Source of the DNA: Levilactobacillus suantsaiihabitans
Lineage (GTDB): Bacteria; Bacillota; Bacilli; Lactobacillales; Lactobacillaceae
Length of the DNA: 49,685 nt
Direction: 5' to 3'
Assembly (NCBI RefSeq): GCF_004745505.1
Contig: NZ_RKLX01000020.1
Coordinates: 1-49,685 of the forward strand
The notes beneath the pieces were generated by a model. That model was not told the origin of the DNA, ran no database searches, and was given only the letters and a program-made list of their open reading frames with translations. How positions within the stretch are numbered: the first letter of the stretch is position 1; the number at the start of each line of letters is the position of its first letter. Below, in pieces: positions 1 through 8,531 of this stretch. A program made the position numbers and the translations under genes.

Positions 1-119
1 ACTTGGATCGTTCCCCAGAAAGAAACGGCCTCACCCCAGTAGAATACTGGAATGAAGCCGCTTAGGGTAAACGTCCATTTTATATTATTTCGAATGACAA
101 CTTGACAGGGGCCAGTACA
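1..119 (+). mobile_element. Right end of an IS3-family insertion sequence (truncated by window edge)
   Basis: The first 65 bases carry the end of a transposase frame, followed by about 55 bases of non-coding DNA ending near 100-119 in ACTTGACAGGGGCCAGTACA, which resembles IS3-family terminal repeats (their outer ends often read TG.ACTG.CCCC in the opposite sense). The left end lies outside the window, so completeness and target duplication cannot be judged. Exact end point is inferred. Confidence 0.6.
3..65 (+). CDS. IS3-family transposase OrfB, C-terminal fragment
   Basis: Only the last 20 codons are inside the window, reading LDRSPERNGLTPVEYWNEAA then TAG. The NGLTPVEYWN segment is the conserved tail that follows the DDE integrase core in IS3-family OrfB proteins. 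The catalytic part lies upstream of the window. Whether the full gene is intact cannot be seen. Confidence 0.65.
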   Translation: MDRSPERNGLTPVEYWNEAA

Positions 120-120
120 A

Positions 121-178
121 GCCAAAAAGCGGTCTCGGACCTTGCTTTGAGCCGAAAAACACGTCTCAAAGACACCAA
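121..178 (-). repeat. Inverted copy of the fold-back element core
   Basis: Read on the minus strand, this segment matches 399-454 at roughly 80 percent identity with one indel. It includes the shared core TTCGGCTCAAAGC.AGG (140-156 here, 418-434 in the direct copy, 37007-37023 in the 37-kb copy). The two copies therefore form a very large inverted repeat upstream of plsX. No coding potential is apparent. Confidence 0.6.
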
Positions 179-234
179 CTTGCCAGCTTGTTACTGAGCC
201 GAAGACTACGGCATAAAGGTCCCAGTTCTATGTC

Positions 235-338
235 ACTCACGGTTGAAGTGGTACACGGCTATGTGCCGTCAGTGGTGATGTATCTGGGTGGTTATTTTTA
301 ACCGTTGTAGCGGTTGAACCACCATCGTAGCCGTGAGT
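235..338. other. Multi-hairpin region upstream of plsX
   Basis: A closing helix pairs ACTCACGG (235-242) with CCGTGAGT (331-338). Inside it are ACGGC (255-259) with GCCGT (265-269), and GGTGGTT (287-293) with AACCACC (317-323). The arrangement is that of a branched RNA. It directly abuts the fold-back element at 337-497. I recognise no known riboswitch class and no promoter that would fix the transcribed strand. Confidence 0.45.
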
Positions 339-497
339 CCGCTAAATATGAGCTCAGCCGTGGGAGTTTTCTTAGCGGCAGAGCCGCTTAGAAAACTGGC
401 GTCTTTGAGACGCGAACTTCGGCTCAAAGCGAGGTGGCGAGACCGCTCTTCGGCTCGCCCCGTCCGCCCACAGCGAACCGGCTCATATTTAGCGGAC
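337..497. repeat. Large fold-back intergenic element, copy 1
   Basis: A perfect 17-bp inverted repeat (337-353 with 481-497) encloses further hairpins: a stem near 366-396 with a single mismatch (GTTTTCTTAGCGGC with GCCGCTTAGAAAAC), GCGTCT/AGACGC near 399-413, and GGCGAG/CTCGCC near 436-460. Copy 2 at 36918-37085 keeps the same plan with different but complementary bases. Right flanks also match (GACGGTAAGGCGACCAGT against AACGGTAGGCGGCCAGT). No coding support. Confidence 0.7.
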
Positions 498-599
498 GGT
501 AAGGCGACCAGTCCAACCAATCCCGTCAGCCATTTAAAAAAATAAGTAAACCAAAAATACCGTCTGAGCACGTAGACGTGATGCAAAGGAAGGGTACTC

Positions 600-1634
600 A
601 TGAAAATTGCCGTAGACGCAATGGGTGGCGATTACGCCCCCGCAGAAATCGTTAAGGGCATCGAATTGGCCCGGGATGCTTACCCGGACCTGGAATTTTT
701 ACTCTATGGTCAAGAAGAACAAGTCAAGCCCCTGCTGCAGGATAGCACGCGCATTGAATTGATCTCCGCACCAGAAGTCATCGCCATGGAAGATGAACCG
801 GTGCGAGCCGTTCGTCGCAAGAAACAATCCAGCATCGTACTGGCTGCCACGGCCGTACGCGAGGGCCAAGCCGACGCCTTCTTTTCGGCCGGCAATACCG
901 GGGCGGTGTTGGCCGCGGGATTGTTGATCGTTGGTCGCATCAAGGGCATCGATCGGCCCGGCTTGACCACGACGTTGCCCGTCTTGCGCAAGCCGGACCA
1001 ATCCAGCTTCGTCATGTTAGACGTGGGCGCTAACGCCGACACCAAGCCCTTTAACGTGGTCCAGTACGCCATCATGGGGCAGTATTACGCCCAATCCGTG
1101 ATGCACGTGTCAAATCCGCGCGTCGGCCTTTTGAACAACGGGACCGAGGCCGACAAGGGTGACAAGGCGCACCGGGCCATTCACGACGCCTTGTCAGCGA
1201 TGGACGAAATCAATTTTGTCGGTAATGTTGAATCGCGTGAACTGTTAAATGGGGCCGCCGACGTGGTGGTGACCGATGGCTTTACCGGTAACGCTACGCT
1301 CAAGGCCATTGAGGGCACGGCGCTGTCCATGTTGAAGCTGATCAAGGGCGAGATCATGAGTGGCGGCCTCGGGGGTAAGCTGGGGGCCGGGCTCTTAAAA
1401 CCCGTCTTCAAAAATGTCCAAAGCGCCATGGATTACTCACAGTACGGTGGCGCGGTCTTACTGGGCTTGAAGGCGCCCGTGGTCAAGACACACGGATCGA
1501 CCAAGGCACCGACCGTGAAAAACACGATTGGTCAGATTCGCGAATTGCTCGCCAGCAAGAGTGCCGACCAGTTAGTCACGTATTTTGCCGAACACGGCGA
1601 CCAGATGGCGACCCTGAAGGAATCTCTGAAGTAG
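600..1634 (+). CDS. plsX: Phosphate acyltransferase PlsX
   Basis: PlsX makes acyl-phosphate from acyl-ACP, the donor used by PlsY to start phospholipid synthesis in Gram-positive bacteria. It is a peripheral membrane enzyme. The 344-residue length is normal. The N-terminus MKIAVDAMGGDYAP and the segments FFSAGNTGAVLAAG and VVVTDGFTGN are family signatures. The start is set by AAGGAAGGG 6-14 bases upstream of the ATG. It is followed by acpP, the usual partnership. In many Firmicutes recG precedes plsX; here an IS end and folded repeats occupy the upstream side, so its promoter context appears rearranged. Confidence 0.96.
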   Translation: MKIAVDAMGGDYAPAEIVKGIELARDAYPDLEFLLYGQEEQVKPLLQDSTRIELISAPEVIAMEDEPVRAVRRKKQSSIVLAATAVREGQADAFFSAGNTGAVLAAGLLIVGRIKGIDRPGLTTTLPVLRKPDQSSFVMLDVGANADTKPFNVVQYAIMGQYYAQSVMHVSNPRVGLLNNGTEADKGDKAHRAIHDALSAMDEINFVGNVESRELLNGAADVVVTDGFTGNATLKAIEGTALSMLKLIKGEIMSGGLGGKLGAGLLKPVFKNVQSAMDYSQYGGAVLLGLKAPVVKTHGSTKAPTVKNTIGQIRELLASKSADQLVTYFAEHGDQMATLKESLK

Positions 1635-1751
1635 CCGGCTATAATGAATTTGCGTAAAATCTTCAACCTGGGGTCCACGCGCATAATGGGCTAGACAAGG
1701 ACTGGCAAAACGGTTAGACTACTTATTGAATACTGTGAGTGAGGGATTACA

Positions 1752-2003
1752 ATGACAAAAGCAGAAATTTTTGACAAAATTGCGGACATCATCGCCGACC
1801 GGTTTGAAACGGACCGCGACGCCATCAACGACCAACTGAACTTCAAACAGGACCTGGACGCCGACTCCATTGATTTCGTGGAATTTGTGTTGGAACTGGA
1901 AGACACGTTTGGCGCTGAGATTTCCGATGAAGACGCTGAAAAGCTGAACACGATTGGCGAAGTCGTTGATTACATCGACGCTCACCAAAACCAAGAAAAA
2001 TAA
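1752..2003 (+). CDS. acpP: Acyl carrier protein
   Basis: This 83-residue acidic protein carries growing acyl chains on a 4'-phosphopantetheine attached to the serine of the DADSID motif (Ser39). The surrounding FVEFVLELED helix is typical. It lies 117 bases behind plsX with its own site GAGGG before the ATG. Proximity to plsX fits delivery of acyl-ACP to PlsX. A TATAAT at 1639-1644, just past the plsX stop, could be a -10 for acpP, but I see no convincing -35. Confidence 0.95.
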   Translation: MTKAEIFDKIADIIADRFETDRDAINDQLNFKQDLDADSIDFVEFVLELEDTFGAEISDEDAEKLNTIGEVVDYIDAHQNQEK

Positions 2004-2012
2004 CCACTGAGC

Positions 2013-2049
2013 GAGTCCGGGCCGTCGATTACTACGTCCCGGGCTCTTT
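2013..2049 (+). terminator. Probable terminator after acpP
   Basis: GAGTCCGGG (2013-2021) pairs with CCCGGGCTC (2038-2046) with one G-T pair, followed by only a short T run. This is a weak intrinsic terminator separating acpP from the rnc promoter. Confidence 0.5.
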
Positions 2050-2091
2050 CACGCTTTACCCCACCCAATGAAGTGAAAATTTTGCCGCATT

Positions 2092-2123
2092 TTGACGTGG
2101 ATTGGGTCGGGTTCAGGTATAAT
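2092..2123 (+). promoter_or_regulatory. Candidate rnc promoter
   Basis: TTGACG (2092-2097) and a perfect TATAAT (2118-2123) precede rnc by about 80 bases. The 20-base spacer is longer than the ideal 17, so the -35 may be only partly used. Confidence 0.5.
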
Positions 2124-2201
2124 AGGTCTGTGTGTCTAAAATCAGACGAGAAAGTTTGCAAGTTATCAAGTAGATTAGAGCAGAAATGAGGGAATTAGCG
2201 C

Positions 2202-2897
2202 GTGATTGTTGGATTAAATCAAGAGTTAGCAGAAAATTTTGATATTCATTTTAAAGATCAATCGTTGTTAGACGAAGCGTTTACCCAAGCTTCGTACGTG
2301 AACGAACATCCCAATCAGGGGTTGAAATTTTACGAGCGCATCGAATTCTTAGGGGATGCCGTGATGCAGTTGGTCGTGTCTAACTACATTTTCCGGCGTT
2401 ATCCCAAGATGCCGCAGGGCCGGTTGACGCGGCTGCGGGCCGCTATGGTCAATGAACAGAGCTTTGCCAGTTTTGCTCGCGAATGCCATTTTGACAAGTA
2501 CATTCGCTTGGGCAAGGGCGAAGAAAAGGCGCAAGCCCGCCAACGAGACTCATTGTTGTGTGACATCTTTGAGTCATTCATCGGGGCCTTGTACATGGAT
2601 CAAGGCTTGGATAAAGTCGTTTCGTTCGTCACCAAGGTCGTCTTCCCTAAGCTAGATGAGGGCCGCTTTGACGAATTCTTTGACCACAAGACGGAGCTGC
2701 AGGAATTGATCCAACAAAACGGACCGGTCGACATTGACTACCGGCTGCTCGACGAAGAGGGTCCCGACAATGACCGGGCCTTCAAGGTTGCCGTCTACGT
2801 GGATGACAAGCTATTGGGCGAGGGCCACGGCCACTCGAAGAAACACGCGGAACAAAATGCCGCGCGCCACGCGTTGGCGAATTTGAAAGAAGAGTAA
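2202..2897 (+). CDS. rnc: Ribonuclease III
   Basis: This 231-residue protein cleaves double-stranded RNA, including rRNA precursors. The signature YERIEFLGDAV (44-54) and the downstream DIFESFIGALYMD supply the acidic metal-binding residues. A double-stranded RNA-binding domain occupies about 155-229, ending HSKKHAEQNAARHAL. Translation starts at GTG, with GAGGGA 8-14 bases upstream. It sits 12 bases before smc, the common rnc-smc-ftsY order, so co-transcription is likely. Confidence 0.96.
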   Translation: MIVGLNQELAENFDIHFKDQSLLDEAFTQASYVNEHPNQGLKFYERIEFLGDAVMQLVVSNYIFRRYPKMPQGRLTRLRAAMVNEQSFASFARECHFDKYIRLGKGEEKAQARQRDSLLCDIFESFIGALYMDQGLDKVVSFVTKVVFPKLDEGRFDEFFDHKTELQELIQQNGPVDIDYRLLDEEGPDNDRAFKVAVYVDDKLLGEGHGHSKKHAEQNAARHALANLKEE

Positions 2898-2909
2898 GGA
2901 TGACTAACG

Positions 2910-5900
2910 ATGCGGTTAAAGACATTAGAAATTAGCGGGTTCAAGTCCTTTGCGGATAAAACCCGGATTGACTTTTTGCCGGGGATGACTGGCATCGTCG
3001 GCCCAAATGGGAGCGGTAAGAGTAACATTTCCGAAGCCGTTCGGTGGGTCTTGGGGGAACAATCTGCCAAAAGTCTGCGGGGCAGTAAGATGCCCGACGT
3101 GATCTTTGCGGGTTCGGCCGACCGGCACCCGTTGAATCGGGCAGCCGTGTCGATCACGCTGGATAACAGTGATCATTATTTAAAAAGCGACTACACGGAG
3201 CTGACCATTAGCAGGATTCTCTACCGGTCGGGTGATTCGGATTACCAGCTGAACGGGCAGAGTTGCCGACTCAAGGATATTACGGAACTCCTGATGGATT
3301 CGGGGATGGGGCAAGACTCCTTCTCCATCATTTCACAGGGGCGCGTCGAGGCCATTTTCAACAGTAAGCCCGAAGACCGGCGCAATATCATTGAGGAAGT
3401 CGCTGGCGTTTACAAGTACCGCAAGCACAAGGAAAAGGCCCAACGTGAGCTGGACGACACCATGGCGTATCTCCACCGGGTCGAAGACATCATCGCGGAG
3501 CTGGAAGGCCGCGTGCAACCGCTAGAAGAGCAGAGCAACCTGGCACAAGATTATTTGGATCAGCAGCAAAAATTTGCCCGGTTGGACCGGACGCAATTGG
3601 TCCGCCAGCTCCACACTGAAATGACGCAGAAGCAAACGGCTGACGAGCAGGTCACCGCCAAGCAACAACAGGTGGCCCAGCATCAAGCGGCCGAAAAGGA
3701 CCAGACCAAGACAGTCATGGCCTTAAAACGCCAACAGACCGAGTTACTGGCCCAAAAAGATGACCTGCAAGATCAATTGGTTCAGGCCACGCAACAAGTC
3801 GAGCAGCGTCAAGGGCAGGTCAACTTGTCCGGCGAACAACAGAAACACCAAGACGAACAACGCCAACAGCTTCAAGACCAATTGGCGGCACTCAAGACGC
3901 AACTGACGGCCAACCAGGACGCCTTGGCGCAGGCCCAGGCATCCGTGGATGAACTGGCCGCGGCGATGAAGACGGCCAAACGCGAAGCCAAAGAACTGAC
4001 GGCCGCCACGGATCCGCAGACGATTGCGGCTCTGCGCCAACAGTTGGAAGACCAGCGGGCCACTTATTTTGACCAGAAGCAGGCCGTCGCTAACTGGCGC
4101 AATCAACGCCAATATTTACAGCAGAACCAAGAGCGCCTGCAGCAACAAGGCAAGCGTGTCGCCGAACAATTGGCCACACTGCAGAAACAGGCACAAACGG
4201 CCCAACAAACCGTCGCAAAATTGGCTCAGCAAGCCACGACCCAAAAGACGGCCCTGAACCAAGCCGAACAGGCCCTCGATACCGAGGCCGGCGCGTACCA
4301 ACAACACCAGCGCCAGTACCAAACCTTGCAGCACAATTGGCAAGCGGCCCTTGAGGTCTACCAACGGGCGCAGACCAAGGCGGCCAGTCAACAGGCGTCT
4401 TCTGCCGAATACGGGGGGTTCTATCAAGGCGTGCGGGCCATCTTGAAGCAGCGTGACCATTTCCGGGGCTTACTCGGGGCGGTCTCCGAACTGCTGACGG
4501 TACCCGAACGCTACACCACCGCGGTGGAATACGCCTTGGGTGGCCAACTACAACAGGTCGTGGTCGATGATGAAACCACGGCCAAGGCCGCGGTCGGCTA
4601 TTTGCGCGAACACCGTGCTGGGCGGGCGACCTTCCTGCCGTTAAGCACGATCCGCGGTCGGCAAGTGGACCACCAAACGTTGCAACAGGTCCGTAGCCTG
4701 GCCGGTTTCTTAGGAGTCGGGAGTGAGCTGGTCAAAATCGATTCAGCCGCCACGCCGATTTTAGGCCATCTCTTAGGGACCACGCTCTTTGCGGCGAACC
4801 TGGAGACGGCCGTGGCCATCAGCCAGCGCATCCACCACCGCTACCGGGTCGTGAGCCTGGCCGGCGACGTGGTCAGCGCTAGCGGGGCCATCACCGGGGG
4901 ACAAACGCGCCAGAACCACAGTAGCGTGCTCCGTCAGCAACAAGAGCTCCAGCAATTGCAGGCCAACATTGCCCAGATGCAGCAGTCCTTGACCGCTCAG
5001 GAAGCCAAGATCAAGGCACAACGGGCGGCTCTGTCGGCTAGCGAGCAAAAGAGTCAACAGTTGCAGAGCACCATCAATGAATTACAGCCAAAATGTCGAC
5101 AATTAGACGACCAACTGGCCGGCGCCAAGACGACGCTGGAGCAGGCCAATCGGCAGGTCAAGGCCGCTGAACTCGAAATCCAGCAGGCCCAGGCCAGCGA
5201 TGCCGACGACCAAAGCAGTCATTTGGCCCAGCAGATCAAGACGGGGGAGGCCCAAGTTACCGACACGGAACAGGCCATCGCTGATTTACAACAAAAGATC
5301 AGTATGGTCACGGCGGAGCAGTCGCAAAAACAGGCGGCCCTGACGGCTAAGCAAACGTGGCTGGCCGGTGCCAAGGAACGTCATCAGCAACACCAAGCCA
5401 CGGTAGCGGGCCTGCAGACGGACATTACTGCCGGTCAACAGCAGGTCACGACCGTTTCCGACCAGTTGGCCGCCTTGACCCAACAAACGGCCCTGACGCC
5501 GGCTGCGGCCAAGCAACAGTTGGCTCAGGCGCAATCCGACCGGCAACAGGTCCAAACCACGTTGACGGCGACCGATGAACAGTTGACCACGGTCAATGAT
5601 CAGTTGGCCCAAGCCGAAACGGCTAATCAACGAACCAGCGGGTTATTGCAGCTGGCCAACGACGATTTCCAGGCCGCCCAGGTCCAACAGACCCGCTTGG
5701 CCGCGTTGATCGATCAGCAGCAAAACCAGTTGGCTGAGAAGTATCAGTTGAGCTTAGCGGCCGCAGAACAAGACGTCAGTGATTTGCCGGCTGACGAACT
5801 GGCCGTGCAGTTGAAGCTCTTGAAGAAGGGCTTAGACGAGATTGGGGCGGTCAACGTGAACGCCATCGACGAGTATCGCGAGGTCAAGGAACGCTATGAC

Positions 5901-6464
5901 TTCTTGACCCAGCAACGCGACGACCTGGTCACGGCTAAGGAGCAGTTGACGACCACCATGACCGAACTCGATGGTCAGGTCAAACGGCGGTTCAAGGACA
6001 GCTTCGATCAGGTCGCAGCGAAATTCACCGCCACGTTCAAGCAGATGTTTGGCGGCGGTAAGGCCGAACTGGTGTTGACCGATCCGCACGATCTGTTGAC
6101 GACTGGCGTGGACATCATGGCCCAGCCACCGGGTAAGAAGTTCCAAAACATGGGCTTACTTTCCGGGGGCGAACGGGCATTGACGGCCATCACGCTGTTG
6201 TTTGCCATCTTACAGGTCCAACCCGTACCATTCTGTATTTTAGATGAGGTGGAAGCGGCGCTCGACCCGGCCAACGTGACCCGGTTTGCCCGCTACATCC
6301 ACCAGTTCCAAGATCAGACCCAATTTATCGTGATTACCCACCGCAAGGAAACCATGGTCCAGGCCGATATCCTTTACGGCGTCACGATGCAAGAATCCGG
6401 CGTCTCAAAAATGGTCGCCGTTGATTTGGACCAAGAAACCACTCAGGAAAGGAAGCAATCCTAA
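2910..6464 (+). CDS. smc: Chromosome segregation ATPase Smc
   Basis: Smc is the core of the SMC-ScpAB condensin that organises newly replicated chromosomes. The 1184 residues show the full architecture: Walker A GPNGSGKS (31-38), a long Gln/Ala-rich coiled coil, a hinge around residues 500-650, a second coiled coil, the ABC signature LLSGGERALTA, and Walker B FCILDEVEAALD near the C-terminus. The coiled coils are strikingly rich in glutamine and alanine. The stop codon shares one base with the ftsY start, implying translational coupling. Confidence 0.97.
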   Translation: MRLKTLEISGFKSFADKTRIDFLPGMTGIVGPNGSGKSNISEAVRWVLGEQSAKSLRGSKMPDVIFAGSADRHPLNRAAVSITLDNSDHYLKSDYTELTISRILYRSGDSDYQLNGQSCRLKDITELLMDSGMGQDSFSIISQGRVEAIFNSKPEDRRNIIEEVAGVYKYRKHKEKAQRELDDTMAYLHRVEDIIAELEGRVQPLEEQSNLAQDYLDQQQKFARLDRTQLVRQLHTEMTQKQTADEQVTAKQQQVAQHQAAEKDQTKTVMALKRQQTELLAQKDDLQDQLVQATQQVEQRQGQVNLSGEQQKHQDEQRQQLQDQLAALKTQLTANQDALAQAQASVDELAAAMKTAKREAKELTAATDPQTIAALRQQLEDQRATYFDQKQAVANWRNQRQYLQQNQERLQQQGKRVAEQLATLQKQAQTAQQTVAKLAQQATTQKTALNQAEQALDTEAGAYQQHQRQYQTLQHNWQAALEVYQRAQTKAASQQASSAEYGGFYQGVRAILKQRDHFRGLLGAVSELLTVPERYTTAVEYALGGQLQQVVVDDETTAKAAVGYLREHRAGRATFLPLSTIRGRQVDHQTLQQVRSLAGFLGVGSELVKIDSAATPILGHLLGTTLFAANLETAVAISQRIHHRYRVVSLAGDVVSASGAITGGQTRQNHSSVLRQQQELQQLQANIAQMQQSLTAQEAKIKAQRAALSASEQKSQQLQSTINELQPKCRQLDDQLAGAKTTLEQANRQVKAAELEIQQAQASDADDQSSHLAQQIKTGEAQVTDTEQAIADLQQKISMVTAEQSQKQAALTAKQTWLAGAKERHQQHQATVAGLQTDITAGQQQVTTVSDQLAALTQQTALTPAAAKQQLAQAQSDRQQVQTTLTATDEQLTTVNDQLAQAETANQRTSGLLQLANDDFQAAQVQQTRLAALIDQQQNQLAEKYQLSLAAAEQDVSDLPADELAVQLKLLKKGLDEIGAVNVNAIDEYREVKERYDFLTQQRDDLVTAKEQLTTTMTELDGQVKRRFKDSFDQVAAKFTATFKQMFGGGKAELVLTDPHDLLTTGVDIMAQPPGKKFQNMGLLSGGERALTAITLLFAILQVQPVPFCILDEVEAALDPANVTRFARYIHQFQDQTQFIVITHRKETMVQADILYGVTMQESGVSKMVAVDLDQETTQERKQS

Positions 6465-7963
6465 TGGGATTATTTGATATTTTTCGTCGGCGAGCCAAAA
6501 AGGAACCGACTAGCACGGCGCCGGCTAGTAGCGCGGCCGCTGAAGAAGCGACTACTAGCAGTGCTGCCAGTAGCGCTGCACCGGAATCCGGCGCCCAATC
6601 AGTTGCCAGTGCGGCCCCGTCACAGGCCCCGGTAGCGCCAACTTCAAGTGCCGCGCCATCGTCTGCCGCAGAAGCACCGGTTGCTGAAAAGAGTACGGCG
6701 GCCTCTGTGGCCCCGGTAACCAGCGAGGCAGCAACCAGTGAAGCAGCCGCTGTGGCTCCGGAAGCCACGCCAGCCTCGGTCGCCAGTGAAGCACCGGTTA
6801 CCGAGAAGAGTGCGGCGCCGGTGAGTTCGGCAGCTGCCAGCGCGGCTACAGAACCCGCTGCTTCGGTGGCACCGACCAGTGTCGCCCCGGAAGCTGTACC
6901 GTCTAGCGCGGCCGCAACGTCTGCCGCTGAGGCAACGCCGGTTGCACCTAGCTCGGCAGCACCAGTTGAAGACTCAGCCGACACACCGGCTGCTCCGGCA
7001 GAAAAGACGGATGAGCAACTCTACGACAAGGGGTTGGAGAAGACCCGGACCACGTTTGGACAGAAGTTAAACGCCTTGCTGGCGAACTTCCGGCACGTGG
7101 ATGAGAGCTTCTTCGATGATTTGGAAGAAACGCTGATCGGCGCCGACGTGGGCTTTGACATGGCCGTGAAACTCAGTGACGAGTTGCGCGACGAGGTCAA
7201 GCTGCAAAACGCCAAGAAGTCCGCGGACGTGCAAAACGTGGTGGTCGAAAAGCTGGTTGAGATCTACGACGAAGCCGGCAATAACGAAAGCACCGCGTTG
7301 AACATGGCTACTACCGGCCCAACCGTGATCCTGTTCGTTGGGGTCAACGGTGTCGGCAAGACCACGACCATTGGGAAAATGGCCAACCGTTACCATCAGG
7401 CGGGCAAGAAGGTCCTGCTGGCCGCTGCCGACACGTTCAGAGCCGGAGCGACCGAGCAACTGGACGTCTGGGCCAAGCGCGCCGACGTGGACATTGTGAC
7501 CGGTAAGCCGCAATCGGATCCGGCCGCGGTAGTCTTTGACGCCGTGCAAAAGGCGAAAAAAGAAGACTACGACATTCTCTTCGTCGATACGGCCGGCCGG
7601 CTCCAAAACAAGGTCAACCTGATGAATGAGTTGGAAAAGATGAAACGGATCATCACACGCGAGATTCCGGATGCGCCGCATGAAGTCCTGTTGGTCTTGG
7701 ATGCGACGACCGGACAAAACGCCTTGACGCAAGCCAAGTTGTTTAAGGAGTCCACGGACGTCACCGGGATCGTCTTGACCAAGCTGGACGGGACCGCTCG
7801 TGGGGGGATCGTCCTGGCCATTCGCAATGAGCTCCACGTGCCGGTGAAGTTCATCGGTCTGGGCGAACAAATTTCAGATCTCCGGCCATTTGACCCGAAC
7901 GAATTCGTTTACGGGTTGTTCAAGGGCTTAATTGATGTGAATGCTTTAGAGAAAAAGGCTTAA
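6464..7963 (+). CDS. ftsY: Signal recognition particle receptor FtsY
   Basis: FtsY docks the SRP-ribosome complex at the membrane. The NG GTPase domain spans about 187-499, with GVNGVGKT (293-300), DTAGR (about 374-378) and TKLDGTARGG. The N-terminal A domain (about 15-180) is a low-complexity tract rich in Ala, Ser, Pro, Val, Thr and Glu, with many SSAAP- and VAPSSA-like repeats. At 499 residues it is much longer than the roughly 330 of Bacillus FtsY, the excess being this tract. The ATG overlaps the smc stop by one base. A terminator follows directly. Confidence 0.96.
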   Translation: MGLFDIFRRRAKKEPTSTAPASSAAAEEATTSSAASSAAPESGAQSVASAAPSQAPVAPTSSAAPSSAAEAPVAEKSTAASVAPVTSEAATSEAAAVAPEATPASVASEAPVTEKSAAPVSSAAASAATEPAASVAPTSVAPEAVPSSAAATSAAEATPVAPSSAAPVEDSADTPAAPAEKTDEQLYDKGLEKTRTTFGQKLNALLANFRHVDESFFDDLEETLIGADVGFDMAVKLSDELRDEVKLQNAKKSADVQNVVVEKLVEIYDEAGNNESTALNMATTGPTVILFVGVNGVGKTTTIGKMANRYHQAGKKVLLAAADTFRAGATEQLDVWAKRADVDIVTGKPQSDPAAVVFDAVQKAKKEDYDILFVDTAGRLQNKVNLMNELEKMKRIITREIPDAPHEVLLVLDATTGQNALTQAKLFKESTDVTGIVLTKLDGTARGGIVLAIRNELHVPVKFIGLGEQISDLRPFDPNEFVYGLFKGLIDVNALEKKA

Positions 7964-7974
7964 TCTTTTAGGGG

Positions 7975-8014
7975 AAGCGACCAACGCGGTTATTGGCGGG
8001 TGGTCGCTTTTTTC
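7975..8014 (+). terminator. Terminator of the rnc-smc-ftsY operon
   Basis: AGCGACCA (7976-7983) pairs with TGGTCGCT (8001-8008), followed by a run of six T residues. It ends just before the ylxM promoter. Confidence 0.85.
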
Positions 8015-8109
8015 ATTGATGTGGCGGATACCGCTTCTAGCGCACGCAGGTGGCCGGCAAGCACTATGCCAACCGATTTCCCGTTTACCGGTAAAATCAG
8101 CGAAAAAAA

Positions 8110-8138
8110 TTGACGAAACCGCGAAAAATCGGTATTCT
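8110..8138 (+). promoter_or_regulatory. Promoter of ylxM-ffh
   Basis: TTGACG (8110-8115), a 17-base spacer and TATTCT (8133-8138) lie about 32 bases before the ylxM start. This is a good sigma-A type match. Confidence 0.75.
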
Positions 8139-8170
8139 GGTAGAGTGTGACATGAACTGGAGGACTCGCA

Positions 8171-8512
8171 ATGGAAATTGAAAAAAATTATCGGATTAAT
8201 TCCTTATTTGCGTTCTACCAGCCGCTACTGACCGCAAAACAGAATAATTATATGCAGCTGTACTACGGTGATGACTATTCCTTAGGTGAAATTGCGGAGG
8301 AATTTAACGTGAGTCGGCAGGCCGTTTACGACAACCTCCGCCGCACGGAAAAGATTCTGGAAGATTATGAAGCCAAGTTGCATCTCTATCAAGAATTTAC
8401 GGCCCGCAACGCACAGGCTGATGAAATTCAGGCCTACGTGGCGGCCAATTACCCGCAGGATGCCAAGTTAAATCGCTTGGTTGCGGGACTCGAAAATCTA
8501 GAAGAACAATGA
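8171..8512 (+). CDS. ylxM: SRP-associated HTH protein YlxM
   Basis: A 113-residue helix-turn-helix protein of the UPF0122/YlxM family, found directly before ffh in Firmicutes and reported in streptococci to modulate SRP. The sigma-like HTH is seen around [21 protein letters not shown] (split by the turn at FNVSRQ). GGAGGA precedes the ATG. The gap to ffh is 19 bases, so they form one operon. Confidence 0.92.
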   Translation: MEIEKNYRINSLFAFYQPLLTAKQNNYMQLYYGDDYSLGEIAEEFNVSRQAVYDNLRRTEKILEDYEAKLHLYQEFTARNAQADEIQAYVAANYPQDAKLNRLVAGLENLEEQ

Positions 8513-8531
8513 AAGTTAGGTGGCAATACGA

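Noticed and set aside
333-545. 70-codon plus-strand frame before plsX
   Set aside because: It lies wholly inside the fold-back element, with no binding site and sequence explained by hairpins.
7067-7870. 267-codon minus-strand frame opposite ftsY
   Set aside because: It is the mirror of a strongly conserved GTPase domain and results from GC-rich third positions.
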